A stretch of 64,000 nt of DNA from Pantanalinema rosaneae. GTDB lineage: Bacteria > Cyanobacteriota > Cyanobacteriia > Leptolyngbyales > Leptolyngbyaceae. Each line of letters begins with the position of its first letter. Positions within the stretch are counted from its first letter, which is position 1. The notes below the pieces were generated by a model, which was not told the origin of the DNA, searched no databases, and saw nothing but the letters and a program-made list of their open reading frames with translations. A program made the position numbers and the translations under genes. Of this stretch, positions 25,111 through 33,573 are shown in pieces. The stretch spans positions 62,001 to 126,000 of the forward strand of contig NZ_JBLZFZ010000015.1 in the NCBI RefSeq assembly GCF_050753385.1, written 5' to 3'.

Positions 25111-26253
25111 TCCATTGCAGTCAGCATTTATTTTTGTGCCATCAGCAGAACAATATAAACCACGCTGGACACGCTTCCCTGATTCTTGCCACCCTTCGGG
25201 TTTTTCGCCAAATGTAGGTAGCTCATCCGAATCCAGAAAACTTGCCTTGCTAGTGTAGCTCTCCTCTGTCTCAACAAACTTCAGACCGTATTGCTGGCAA
25301 AGTTGAGCAATCCTATCTTTCAGCCTGCCCGTTGGAATCTGGACAAACTTCTGATTAGTTTTGCTGCCAAGGTTTATTTCTTGCCGTTGTCCCTTATTCC
25401 AGCCAAAAACAACTGTGCCAATTCCATGTTCCAAACAATGATTCAAAACGAGTCGAGCCGCTTTATTTACAGCATCCCTGATTTGTCGATTCCGTTTTTC
25501 TGTGATGCCAGCTAATTGCTGACTCCAAAAGCCTTGGGGCTGATTTTCTTTCAGGACAGATACTCGTTTGTTGTACCACTGGTTCAAGCTTTTTAAGTGC
25601 AGCCCATCAACAATGAAGCTTGTCCCAATATTAGAGACGCAGGTTAGCCAGTTATCCAGCCCTGGGTCAATGCCTAACACCTTGTCAAAATCAACCTCAG
25701 CTTCCACTGTAGGTAGCTTGTAGACGAGTTCTAAATAGAACTGCCCATTGCGAGGGAGGATTCGATATTCCCGAATTGATTTGTATTCAAGGTTGGATGG
25801 CATTGGCAGATAGAACGCATCTATTCCAAACCACGCTTTAACTTTACTGCCAAGCGGAAAACGCAACCCTTCAGACTTCAATTTGACTGCTTGACCAGGG
25901 AACGTGACTAAGTTCAACCCACCTTTCCGGTATCCCGGCAATTTTGGCCTTTGGTCTACCTTGCCATTTTTGACAACTTTCAGTAGTCCAAAGAAAGACT
26001 TAAAGGACTCTGCAACAGTGGTCAGACATTGTTGTGCGACCTGGGAGTGCAACGCCTGAAAGTGAGGATTGCGACTCATTTCACGATGCAAGTCAAACTT
26101 ACTGGGAGCCTTACCAGTCTTGAAATACAACTGTCGGGATAGATAGTTGCCACAGTTACTCAGTTTTGCCGACTCACCACAAATAAACTCAAGAATTGCT
26201 CGAAGCTCTGAGTCTGAACTAATTAGAATTTGCTGGCATCCAAAGCTAGACAT
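24985..26253 (-). CDS. tnpB: TnpB, RNA-guided nuclease of IS200/IS605 element
   Basis: 422 aa from the ATG at 26253, which overlaps the tnpA end by 8 bp. In other IS605 elements, TnpB cuts the empty donor site with an omega RNA. RuvC-like catalytic residues are present: D196 (VLGIDPGLDNW), E328 (FVETEESYTSKASF) and D378 (INADCNGAGNIL). The CxxC zinc-finger pairs usual between E and the last D are missing; that region reads SGKRVQRGLYCSADGTKI instead. This zinc-finger-less type is seen in cyanobacterial OrfB proteins. The length is normal and no frameshift is seen. Confidence 0.9.
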   Translation of the reverse strand: MSSFGCQQILISSDSELRAILEFICGESAKLSNCGNYLSRQLYFKTGKAPSKFDLHREMSRNPHFQALHSQVAQQCLTTVAESFKSFFGLLKVVKNGKVDQRPKLPGYRKGGLNLVTFPGQAVKLKSEGLRFPLGSKVKAWFGIDAFYLPMPSNLEYKSIREYRILPRNGQFYLELVYKLPTVEAEVDFDKVLGIDPGLDNWLTCVSNIGTSFIVDGLHLKSLNQWYNKRVSVLKENQPQGFWSQQLAGITEKRNRQIRDAVNKAARLVLNHCLEHGIGTVVFGWNKGQRQEINLGSKTNQKFVQIPTGRLKDRIAQLCQQYGLKFVETEESYTSKASFLDSDELPTFGEKPEGWQESGKRVQRGLYCSADGTKINADCNGAGNILRKVAAKLRLDLSGVSRGALIAPLRIRLWVAQESPSL

Positions 26254-26641
26254 TTTTTTGATTTTCGATGTACTGCTTAATGACTGAAATGGGCGCACCG
26301 CCAACAGTCGAGACGAAATAGCTATTAGTCCACAGTGTAGGTAGTCGAGATTTTAACCAAGGAAATTCCTGTCTTAAAATGCGTGATGTTCTACCTTTCA
26401 GGTATCGAATCAGCTTAGCAATCCCGAATTGTGGGTTTACCTCAACCAATAAATGAACGTGATCAGGCATTACCTCCATTTCAATCAACTCTGACGTGAA
26501 TTCGGCACAAATCTCTTGAAGCAGTTCTTTAAGCCGAACCTCTACCCCATTGACTAAAACTTTGCGTCGATACTTAGGGCACCAGACAACGTGATATTTG
26601 CAGGAATAAACAACGTTATGGTTTGACTTGAATTTGCTCAT
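26246..26641 (-). CDS. tnpA: TnpA, IS200-type Y1 transposase
   Basis: 131 aa, full length for the Y1 HUH family that moves single-stranded circles. The metal-binding HUH motif is seen as MPDHVHLLVEV (H61, H63) and the nucleophile tyrosine is Y124 in VIKQYIENQ. The N-terminal YSCKYHVVWCPKYRRKVL block is typical. It is intact, and reads ahead of tnpB in the same direction with an 8-bp overlap, which suggests coupled translation. Confidence 0.95.
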   Translation of the reverse strand: MSKFKSNHNVVYSCKYHVVWCPKYRRKVLVNGVEVRLKELLQEICAEFTSELIEMEVMPDHVHLLVEVNPQFGIAKLIRYLKGRTSRILRQEFPWLKSRLPTLWTNSYFVSTVGGAPISVIKQYIENQKNV

Positions 26642-26710
26642 GCTTCATTATACAGCAGTGAGCTATCTAATCCGGGAAAGCCACAGAAGCCGCTTTGTTA
26701 CTTACATTAG

Positions 26711-26758
26711 GCGGCTAAAGCCGCGAATCGCTTACATCCCCATGCCTGAACTCAGGGG
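26711..26758 (-). repeat. Left-end hairpins of the IS element
   Basis: Two stem-loops lie between the tnpA start and the left end: GCGGCTAAAGCCGC (26711-26724) and a CCCC...CCTGA-AC-TCAGG...GG structure (26738-26758). Such hairpins are recognised by TnpA on single-stranded DNA. Confidence 0.65.
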
Positions 26759-26774
26759 CTTTAGCTCGTTTTTG

Positions 26775-27237
26775 GTAAGTAATAGCCTTGCAATTGGTTC
26801 TCTAACCATTCGCCTTTGGGGTCAAACAACCAATATTCCTGCACCTCCAGTTGGGCATACAGTTCTTTTTTAAAGCTGATGTCGTGTAAGCGAGTGCTTT
26901 GAGACGTAAACTCAAAAATGACGCGAGGAACCTGCCCCTCTTCCCAAATTTTGTAGCTGTCCCAACCACCTGGCTCCACGTCAAAAATGACCATGACATC
27001 GGGAGCCACCCGCAACTTCGGCAACCCTTGAGCATAGTAGAGAAATTGGTTCGCCAGAACAGTAGCGCGTTGCCCTTTCAGATATTGTCTTAACACCTCT
27101 AAGGTGGTCAGCAGGGCATACAGATGATCGTAGGTCTCCGCCACAGGTTCACCATCACTCGCCGGATAAATCGGTTCCGCAGGAGCAGAAGAGGTGGGAG
27201 TTTGGGGCGCGATCGCGGTGATATCGCTGGCAGTCAT
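26775..27237 (-). pseudogene. Uma2-family nuclease, 5' part (cut off by IS element)
   Basis: The N-terminal part starts MTASDITAIAPQTPTSSAPA and contains the Uma2 core: LRVAPDVMVIFDVEPGGWDSY (catalytic Asp), VPRVIFEFTSQSTRLHD (catalytic Glu) and KKELYAQLEVQEYWLFDPKG. It stops four codons into the element, after LQGYYLPKTS. Truncation occurs after the catalytic core, so a shortened protein of 158 aa could still be made, but the conserved C-terminal part is lost. Uma2 proteins are abundant in cyanobacteria; their role is not established. Confidence 0.82.
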
Positions 27238-27294
27238 GCTTTCACCATGCTATTAACCTGAACCCTTTTATCCTAGAAGAATTTCTCCCTGACC

Positions 27295-29484
27295 TCACTG
27301 AACAGGTTTCGGATGTTGGGCAGACACCTGAGCTAATTTCTGGGAAATCGTTGGGTTATATAGCCGCAGATAGTTCCAGTAGTTTTCAAACACGGATTTC
27401 ACATAACCCCGCGTTTCGTTATAGGGAATCGCTTCCACAAATTCATCTGGATCAGCAATGCCTTTCTTCGTCACCCAACCCGCAACAGCACCGGGTCCAG
27501 CATTGTAACTGGCAACCGCCAGCATAGAGTTACCAGCATATTCGGCATGGGTGTAATCCAGATACCAGGTGCCCAGCTTAATGTTGTCATCGGGATCATT
27601 CAGTTGGTATTGCTTCAACTGGATCTTTTCCGCCACCCACATCGCCGTATCCGGCATCACCTGCATCAAACCAGTTGCCCCTACCGACGATCGAATTCCG
27701 GGCATAAACCGCGATTCTTGCCGAATTAAGGCGGTCACTAAAAGGGGATTTAACTGTCGTTCCTGCGACCAATTTTCGATCGACTCTAGATAGGGGAACG
27801 GATACAACGCCTGCCAATAGCTAACTTGCTGCTGTAACTCCTGATATTGAGTTTTCTCCTCTGGTTTTTCCCGTTCGCTCAAGTACGACACCATGAAGAT
27901 GCCATCCAGGTAGTCACCGACCCCGAGCCGCAGGACACCATCCGTGAATTGCTGGGCAACCGTCGGTTCCATCTGAGTCTGAAATTCCGTTTGCCATAGC
28001 GTCCAGGCATCCTGGTCTTGACCCAGTTGATACAGTTCCCGCAAGGTTTCCGACCCCACGGGTAACTCCGGACGAGCCGCAGGACGAATCACTTCCGGTT
28101 GCAACTGGCGCACACTGGTAAAGTCACCGACCTCCCAGCCCAACATCGAAGCCGATCGCCACGCGTAGTAGGACGATGGATACCGTGTCAGCACATACTC
28201 AAAGGCTTGTTTAGCATCCTCCGGTTTCCCCAGTTCGTTTGCCCACTTGCCCACCCAGAATCCGGCTTCTGGAGCCTGTTCACTCGTAGGATTATTGGTC
28301 AGGATCGGGGCTGCCCATTTCCAAGCGGTCTGAATATCCTTGGCGGCGGCGCGTTCCCGAGCCAATGTCCAGCGCAATTCGGCAGCAGCATCGGAATTGC
28401 CATGCTGGGATAACAGCAGTTGGCGGATTTGGGCAGCGGATTCTCGACTATTTAACTGATCCAGTAATTTCGATTTTTCTAGCAACGCCTCCCCCGCCCG
28501 ATCGGGAAAGCGATTGATCATTTGATCCAGATAGCCGATCGCTTCCGGCGCACTGGTCAAGCGAGACAGCCGCAGTAACCCCAAAGAGGTTTCGCTGGCA
28601 TCCGGGAACGCATTCACCAGCCGTTTGTAGGCATCCACTGCCCCTGGTTTTTCTCCCAGTTGTAGCCCCCGACCAATCCGATAGGCGTTGCGGGGAGTAA
28701 ACGGTGCCCGGGCATACGCCAGACCAGCTTTACCATACGCCTGTTTCTCCCAGTAGCCAAAGGCGATCGCCTCCCAGTCTGCCGGAGTCAGTTGGCTGGC
28801 ATAGTCCTCGGATAACCGATTTAGAATGCTGACATAGTTATCTACATGCAGCCCATGCTTTGCTACGAGTAATAATAGTTGGGGTTGCTTGGGATTCTGT
28901 TTGAGTCGCTGTTGGACAATCTCGATCGTCCGAGGGTGGGCAGGAAATTGCGCGATCGCCTGATCCCAATACTTCGGTTCATTCCGACCTAACGCATACA
29001 ACGCTTCGGCAGTGACCGGGGCTTGAGGATGCTGCTCTAATAAGGCTTTCCAGGTGGTCTGGGCTTGCGCTTGCTCTCCCTTCTGGGTATAGGCCTGTGC
29101 CCGTTGCCGCAACACATAGGGAGCCAGCATTGGGTAATCAGCTTCTAAGCCATCCAGCTGTTTCAGGGCTTGCTGTGGCTGTTGTTGTTGGAGCAGATCG
29201 CTAGCCAGAAGATAACGGGCGCGGTTTTGGTCTATCGAGGCTTTTGGTTTTTGTTGCGCGATCGCCTGCAACTTTTCAGTCCGTTGCGTCGGCGGTAAAG
29301 ATTTCAAGGCATTGATTTGCCGCACCTGAACCTGATCCGGCTGAGGAAGCTCAAACGTAGGTTGAGTTTGCTCTTCAGGACGCTGCCAACGGTTTAAGGC
29401 TCCAGCGGATACCCCACCAATCAACACCGTCACTAATCCAAGTTTGATGAAGCGATAAGTTTGTTTCTGACGTTGTTGCTGCAT
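27295..29484 (-). CDS. Lytic transglycosylase (SLT domain) with TPR-like repeats
   Basis: 729 aa. A signal-anchor helix at about residues 12-30 (FIKLGLVTVLIGGVSAGAL) exports the protein. Residues about 50-560 are a superhelix of TPR-like units (QQALKQLDGLEADYP, TWKALLEQHPQAPVTAEALYALG). The C-terminal SLT domain (about 580-715) has the catalytic Glu in LIRQESRFMPGIRSSVGATGLMQVMP and the AVASYNAGPGAV block of Slt70-type enzymes. It cleaves peptidoglycan between MurNAc and GlcNAc in the periplasm. It appears monocistronic. Confidence 0.9.
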   Translation of the reverse strand: MQQQRQKQTYRFIKLGLVTVLIGGVSAGALNRWQRPEEQTQPTFELPQPDQVQVRQINALKSLPPTQRTEKLQAIAQQKPKASIDQNRARYLLASDLLQQQQPQQALKQLDGLEADYPMLAPYVLRQRAQAYTQKGEQAQAQTTWKALLEQHPQAPVTAEALYALGRNEPKYWDQAIAQFPAHPRTIEIVQQRLKQNPKQPQLLLLVAKHGLHVDNYVSILNRLSEDYASQLTPADWEAIAFGYWEKQAYGKAGLAYARAPFTPRNAYRIGRGLQLGEKPGAVDAYKRLVNAFPDASETSLGLLRLSRLTSAPEAIGYLDQMINRFPDRAGEALLEKSKLLDQLNSRESAAQIRQLLLSQHGNSDAAAELRWTLARERAAAKDIQTAWKWAAPILTNNPTSEQAPEAGFWVGKWANELGKPEDAKQAFEYVLTRYPSSYYAWRSASMLGWEVGDFTSVRQLQPEVIRPAARPELPVGSETLRELYQLGQDQDAWTLWQTEFQTQMEPTVAQQFTDGVLRLGVGDYLDGIFMVSYLSEREKPEEKTQYQELQQQVSYWQALYPFPYLESIENWSQERQLNPLLVTALIRQESRFMPGIRSSVGATGLMQVMPDTAMWVAEKIQLKQYQLNDPDDNIKLGTWYLDYTHAEYAGNSMLAVASYNAGPGAVAGWVTKKGIADPDEFVEAIPYNETRGYVKSVFENYWNYLRLYNPTISQKLAQVSAQHPKPVQ

Positions 29485-29789
29485 CGCCCTCTATCCAACG
29501 GAAGAACCTCAAACCGTTTTAACATTTTTCAGCCAACCTGGAGAGGGAAGCAGGATACAGTTTGCCTGACTTTAGCCCTGCTTAATATTTTTGAGTAGAT
29601 AAATTTATTTAACTAGAGATAACAACCTCAGGATTTATTCGTTCTGAGTAAATAATCTTGAACCAGCGTTTCAACCTGGCTTTATGTCAGAACGCATTCC
29701 CATCGATTCATCTCCCCCTGCTCCACACGCCATCTATCGTTTTGATCAATACTGGAAGTCAGGACACAGGAATTTTGAGGACAGCCTGA
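29485..29789. promoter_or_regulatory. Divergent gap between transglycosylase and pepA
   Basis: 305 bp. It must hold both promoters. AT-rich sequence near 29580-29650 (TTTATTTAACTAGAGATAAC) is the likeliest place, but no hexamer pair is convincing. No gene is supported. Confidence 0.3.
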
Positions 29790-31262
29790 ATGGATTTGCG
29801 AGTAACGGATACCGCCTACCTGGACTGGTCTGGAGATGCATTAGCGATCGGCTTTTTTGAGGAACAGGTCGAGCTAACCGGAGATCTGGCGGCATTAGAT
29901 GAAAAACTATTTGGCACGTTGAAAGAATTGATTGCCGAAGTGGAATTCAAAGGGAAAGAAGGCAGCACTGCCGCCGCCCGAGTTGGCAGTGGCAGTGCCA
30001 TTCGTAAGGTTATGGTGATCGGACTGGGCAAACCAGATAGCTTCAAGCTCGATAGTCTGCGACGGGCAGGTGCTGCTAGTGCTCGGTTAGCCAAGAAAGA
30101 GAAATGTAAAACTCTAGGAATCAGCCTGCCAGCCTGGAATCACAATGCAGCACTCAGTGCCCAAGCGATCGCGGAAGGGGTAGAACTCGCTTTGTATCAA
30201 GACAACCGCTTCAAATCCGATGCCGAGGATAAAGTGAGCAAGGTAGAACAGGTGGATCTGCTTGGGTTTGCCGACCAGGCAGCCGCGATCGAGCGGGCAA
30301 AACAGATTTGTTCAGGGGTAATTCTGGCGCGGGAACTTGTCGCCGCCCCAGCCAATATCGTCACTCCCATTACTCTGGCAGACACCGCCACCGCGATCGC
30401 TCAAGATCATGGTTTAGAGCTAGAAATTCTGGAACGGGAAGAGTGTGAGCGGCTCGGAATGGGCGCATTTCTCGGCGTTGCCCAAGCCTCCGATCTCCCT
30501 CCCAAATTTATCCACCTGACCTACAAACCCGAGGGCACACCCCGCCGTAAGTTAGCCATCATCGGTAAGGGGTTAACCTTTGACTCCGGTGGTCTAAACA
30601 TTAAAGGGGCAGGCAGCGGCATCGAAATGATGAAAACCGATATGGGCGGTGCCGGAGCCACCTTGGGAGCGGCAAAAGCGATCGCCCAACTGAAACCTGA
30701 TATGGAAGTTCACTTCATCTCCGCTGCCACCGAAAACATGATCAGTGGTCATGCCATGCATCCCGGTGATATCCTGACGGCTTCTAACGGCAAAACGATC
30801 GAGATTAACAATACCGATGCTGAGGGTCGCCTGACCTTAGCCGATGCGCTTGTGTTTGCCGACAAATTAGGGGTAGATGCGATCGTCGATTTAGCCACCT
30901 TAACGGGAGCCTGTGTGATTGCCTTGGGCGACGATATTGCTGGGTTGTGGAGTCCCGACGATGCGATCGCCCAACAACTGAATCAAGCGGCAGATCTGGC
31001 AGGGGAAAAACTCTGGCGGATGCCGATGGAAGAGAAATACTTTGAAGGCATGAAATCAGTCGTGGCAGATATGAAAAATACCGGACCTCGACCCGGTGGT
31101 GCCATCACCGCCGCCCTGTTTCTGAAGCAGTTTGTCAAAGACACCCCCTGGGCGCATTTAGACATTGCTGGTCCAGTCTGGACAGATAAAGAAAACGGCT
31201 ACAACAGCACTGGAGCGACGGGGTTTGCGGTTCGGACATTGGTGAACTGGGTGACTGGGTAG
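29790..31262 (+). CDS. pepA: Leucyl aminopeptidase (M17)
   Basis: 490 aa, the normal length. Removes N-terminal residues from peptides in the cytoplasm; forms hexamers with two metals. The signature NNTDAEGRLTLADALVFADK is present near residue 345. Other metal ligands lie in IGKGLTFDSGGLNIKGAGSG and MKTDMGGAGATLGA near 255-285, so the catalytic Lys and Asp residues are seen. The N-terminal domain is also complete. In cyanobacteria this family serves general peptide turnover. It stands alone. Confidence 0.94.
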   Translation: MDLRVTDTAYLDWSGDALAIGFFEEQVELTGDLAALDEKLFGTLKELIAEVEFKGKEGSTAAARVGSGSAIRKVMVIGLGKPDSFKLDSLRRAGAASARLAKKEKCKTLGISLPAWNHNAALSAQAIAEGVELALYQDNRFKSDAEDKVSKVEQVDLLGFADQAAAIERAKQICSGVILARELVAAPANIVTPITLADTATAIAQDHGLELEILEREECERLGMGAFLGVAQASDLPPKFIHLTYKPEGTPRRKLAIIGKGLTFDSGGLNIKGAGSGIEMMKTDMGGAGATLGAAKAIAQLKPDMEVHFISAATENMISGHAMHPGDILTASNGKTIEINNTDAEGRLTLADALVFADKLGVDAIVDLATLTGACVIALGDDIAGLWSPDDAIAQQLNQAADLAGEKLWRMPMEEKYFEGMKSVVADMKNTGPRPGGAITAALFLKQFVKDTPWAHLDIAGPVWTDKENGYNSTGATGFAVRTLVNWVTG

Positions 31263-31342
31263 TTCAGTAGATTAGGGCGAGGGGAAAATGGAGAGATGGG
31301 GAAGCAGACTCACGGTTGCCAACACCATCTTCTTCATTTCTC

Positions 31343-31837
31343 CTAAACTTTGCGTCCCAAAATCACTACATCACACAGACCAATTTCAGCGAATTCGGCG
31401 ATTTGCGGTAAGTAGCCCCATTGGGTAAATCCAAATTGCTCAAATAAGCGCAGACTAGGGTGATTATGGGCAAAGATCACTCCAATTAAGGTTTTGATCC
31501 CCAGGTTGGGACTTTGGGCGATCGCCTGTTGTAACAACTGCCGTCCGACTCCTTGACGACGGTAATTTGCGGCGATGTAAATACTCAGTTCCACCGTGGC
31601 ATGGTAAGCCGCTCGACTGGAATAAAACGACTGAAACCCTAGCCAACCGGCAATCTCCTGGTCAATTTCTAGTACCCATAATGGTCGTCGCTCCGGTGTA
31701 TGAGCCTGGAACCAGGGCAGTCGGCTTTCGACTGAAATTGGCTCTATATCAGCAGTCACCATCCGGCTGGCGATCGTGGAATTGTAAATGTTGACGATCG
31801 CTGGCAAGTCCGCTAACCCGGCATCCCGAATATTCAT
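31343..31837 (-). CDS. GNAT acetyltransferase, phosphinothricin-acetyltransferase-like
   Basis: 164 aa from the ATG at 31837; an ATG at 31861 adds eight residues. The sequence MNIRDAGLADLPAIVNIYN and the acetyl-CoA loop ANYRRQGVGRQLLQQAIAQS, followed by VIFAHNHPSLRLFEQFGF, place it in the PAT/Bar-like group of GNAT enzymes. Such proteins acetylate amino acid analogues such as phosphinothricin or methionine sulfone, but the natural substrate is unknown. It is a single gene. Confidence 0.85.
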   Translation of the reverse strand: MNIRDAGLADLPAIVNIYNSTIASRMVTADIEPISVESRLPWFQAHTPERRPLWVLEIDQEIAGWLGFQSFYSSRAAYHATVELSIYIAANYRRQGVGRQLLQQAIAQSPNLGIKTLIGVIFAHNHPSLRLFEQFGFTQWGYLPQIAEFAEIGLCDVVILGRKV

Positions 31838-31977
31838 TCCCGTTGATTCAGACCTCGACATTGGCTGGAACTTATCACAAAGTGAGCCTGCCCGGAGTTT
31901 TGGCTACACATCGGTTCACGAAGGTCGGTTGATAATCAGGCAACAACCCGGACGGTTGAGAAAAATCCAAATCATGT

Positions 31978-32006
31978 TTGACAAATTCGCAAATACTTGC
32001 AAGAAT
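31978..32006 (+). promoter_or_regulatory. Putative promoter of tRNA-Asp
   Basis: A consensus -35 TTGACA lies at 31978-31983. After a 17-bp spacer comes AAGAAT at 32001-32006, a weak -10. The tRNA starts 52 bp further on. Confidence 0.4.
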
Positions 32007-32057
32007 AGAATTCGTGTCAAAAACACAGCGACACGCACCAAAACAAGCAAATACCTG

Positions 32058-32131
32058 GGACAGTAGTTCAATTGGTTAGAGCACCGCCCTGTCACGGCGG
32101 AAGTTGCGGGTTCGAGCCCCGTCTGTCCCGT
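32058..32131 (+). tRNA. tRNA-Asp (GTC)
   Basis: Acceptor arms GGGACAG (32058-32064) and CTGTCCC (32124-32130) pair fully, with discriminator G at 32131. The anticodon stem CCGCC/GGCGG encloses CTGTCAC, giving anticodon GTC. The T-arm GGGTTCGAGCCC is standard. CCA is not encoded. Confidence 0.96.
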
Positions 32132-32215
32132 TCAGCATCATTAATCACATAGTTGAGAGTCAGGCAAGATCAGCAGAGTAACCAATATTTTGCTGTTGTC
32201 TAACCTTATGATGTT

Positions 32216-33568
32216 ATGGACATTCCAGGATTGATTGCCCAACTGCCAACGCTGGCTCAACAGGGTGCAATACAGGATGACAGTCCAATATTGCTCCAGT
32301 TTCAGGATATCTTGGAGCAAACGGGCGGCAGGACAACGCTGGAAATTATGCAATTACTGCATACGGCGATCGACTACCTGGAAGCCGGTGAAGTCTACTG
32401 TGAGGTCGGTTGCTCGACGGGGGCAAATTTAGTCGCCGCATTCATCAATCACCCCGATCGCATGGCGTATGCGATCGTTAGCCGATCCGAAGAAAACCTC
32501 TCGACCTCAGTCATCGATCACCTGAGTCAATTTGAGCTACAGGATCAGGTTTTAGTCTCTGATCAGGGCTTAGAAGTTTTCTTACACAGTTTGCAGGCAA
32601 GTCGGTTAGAGAACCGGATTGGTCTTTATTTCGCTCACAGCCAACCCGATTATCGATCGCAACTCTTGGGGCTATTGCGGGTACAGCCGTTTCTGGCCGA
32701 TCGAGCACTGATCATTTTGGCAGAACCTGATTCCAGTCTGGTGCAACAGGCCAGCCAGGATTTCCTCAGCCTTTATCCGCAAACCGCCGTAGCGCTAGAG
32801 CGGTCAACCGTAGCGAATAACGGGCTCTGGCAAGAAGTAATGCTCTTGAGTTGGGATACCCATCGGACTGAGAACATCTCCCAGCCAGCCTCCCAGGTTC
32901 TAGGAGCAACGACGATCGCGGCAAGACCACCCGCAGCAGACCACCAGCTTCTCCCCAACGTCACCGTCGGACAAGCCACACAGCCACAATCCTGCCTACA
33001 ATGGCCATTGACCCCATCCAGAATGGCGGTAAAACAGGTGTTGCATGTGGGATGTGGGGTTTACCATCCTTTGGCGTTACCTGTGGCGCTGCGCCCTCCA
33101 GAGTGGCAGGAGGTGCGATTAGACATCGATCCTCAGGTTAAACCGGATATCGTCAGTTCGATCACCCACATGCCAATGATCCGTGATGCCTCCTTTGAGG
33201 CGGTTTACTCGTCCCACAACCTGGAACATTTATACGCCCATGAAGTACCTCTAGCACTCGCCGAGTTCTATCGGGTCTTAAAACCCGGTGGCTTGGCATT
33301 GATTACTTTGCCCGATCTGCAACAGGTAGCGGCACAGGTAGCCCAGGGCAGTTTAGAAGAACCGCTCTGTGCCATGCATGGAGTGCCAATCGCGGCGGTA
33401 GATATCCTCTACGGGTATAGAGATGCGATCGCCGATGGCAATGTCTATATGGCGCATCGCACCGGATTTACAGCAGAAACGTTACGACAACATTTGGCAA
33501 CCGCCGGATTCCAACGGATTGAAACCTCTACCGTTGAGTTTAATCTTTGGGCTATCGGGTACAAGTAA
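32216..33568 (+). CDS. Two-domain SAM-dependent methyltransferase-like protein
   Basis: 450 aa. The N-terminal half (about 1-220) has a class I SAM-like start, GEVYCEVGCSTGANLVAAFI, and resembles O-methyltransferase-type folds. The C-terminal half (about 265-450) has a second glycine motif, VLHVGCGVYHPLALPVAL, then IDPQVKPDIVSSITHMP, SSHNLEHLYAHEVPLALAEF and YRVLKPGGLALITLPD, which is a Methyltransf_11-type core. A linker of about 45 residues joins them. The substrate is unknown; such proteins are frequent near glycan genes. It ends 5 bp before the convergent murJ stop. Confidence 0.8.
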   Translation: MDIPGLIAQLPTLAQQGAIQDDSPILLQFQDILEQTGGRTTLEIMQLLHTAIDYLEAGEVYCEVGCSTGANLVAAFINHPDRMAYAIVSRSEENLSTSVIDHLSQFELQDQVLVSDQGLEVFLHSLQASRLENRIGLYFAHSQPDYRSQLLGLLRVQPFLADRALIILAEPDSSLVQQASQDFLSLYPQTAVALERSTVANNGLWQEVMLLSWDTHRTENISQPASQVLGATTIAARPPAADHQLLPNVTVGQATQPQSCLQWPLTPSRMAVKQVLHVGCGVYHPLALPVALRPPEWQEVRLDIDPQVKPDIVSSITHMPMIRDASFEAVYSSHNLEHLYAHEVPLALAEFYRVLKPGGLALITLPDLQQVAAQVAQGSLEEPLCAMHGVPIAAVDILYGYRDAIADGNVYMAHRTGFTAETLRQHLATAGFQRIETSTVEFNLWAIGYK

Positions 33569-33573
33569 GTGAA

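Larger units (their letters stand above)
24969..26774 (-). mobile_element. IS200/IS605-family insertion sequence
   Basis: About 1.8 kb with tnpA and tnpB in the same direction, overlapping by 8 bp. It has subterminal hairpins at both ends and no inverted terminal repeats or target duplication, as expected for this family. The ends are set by the IS608-type rule: the element follows TTAC in the Uma2 gene (revcomp at 26775-26778) and ends in TCAA (revcomp at 24969-24972). Removing it restores the Uma2 frame. Both proteins look intact, so it may still be mobile. Confidence 0.85.

Noticed and set aside
29683..29860. Short frame ending inside pepA (about 58 codons)
   Set aside because: Overlaps the start of pepA in another frame and has no Shine-Dalgarno; likely chance.
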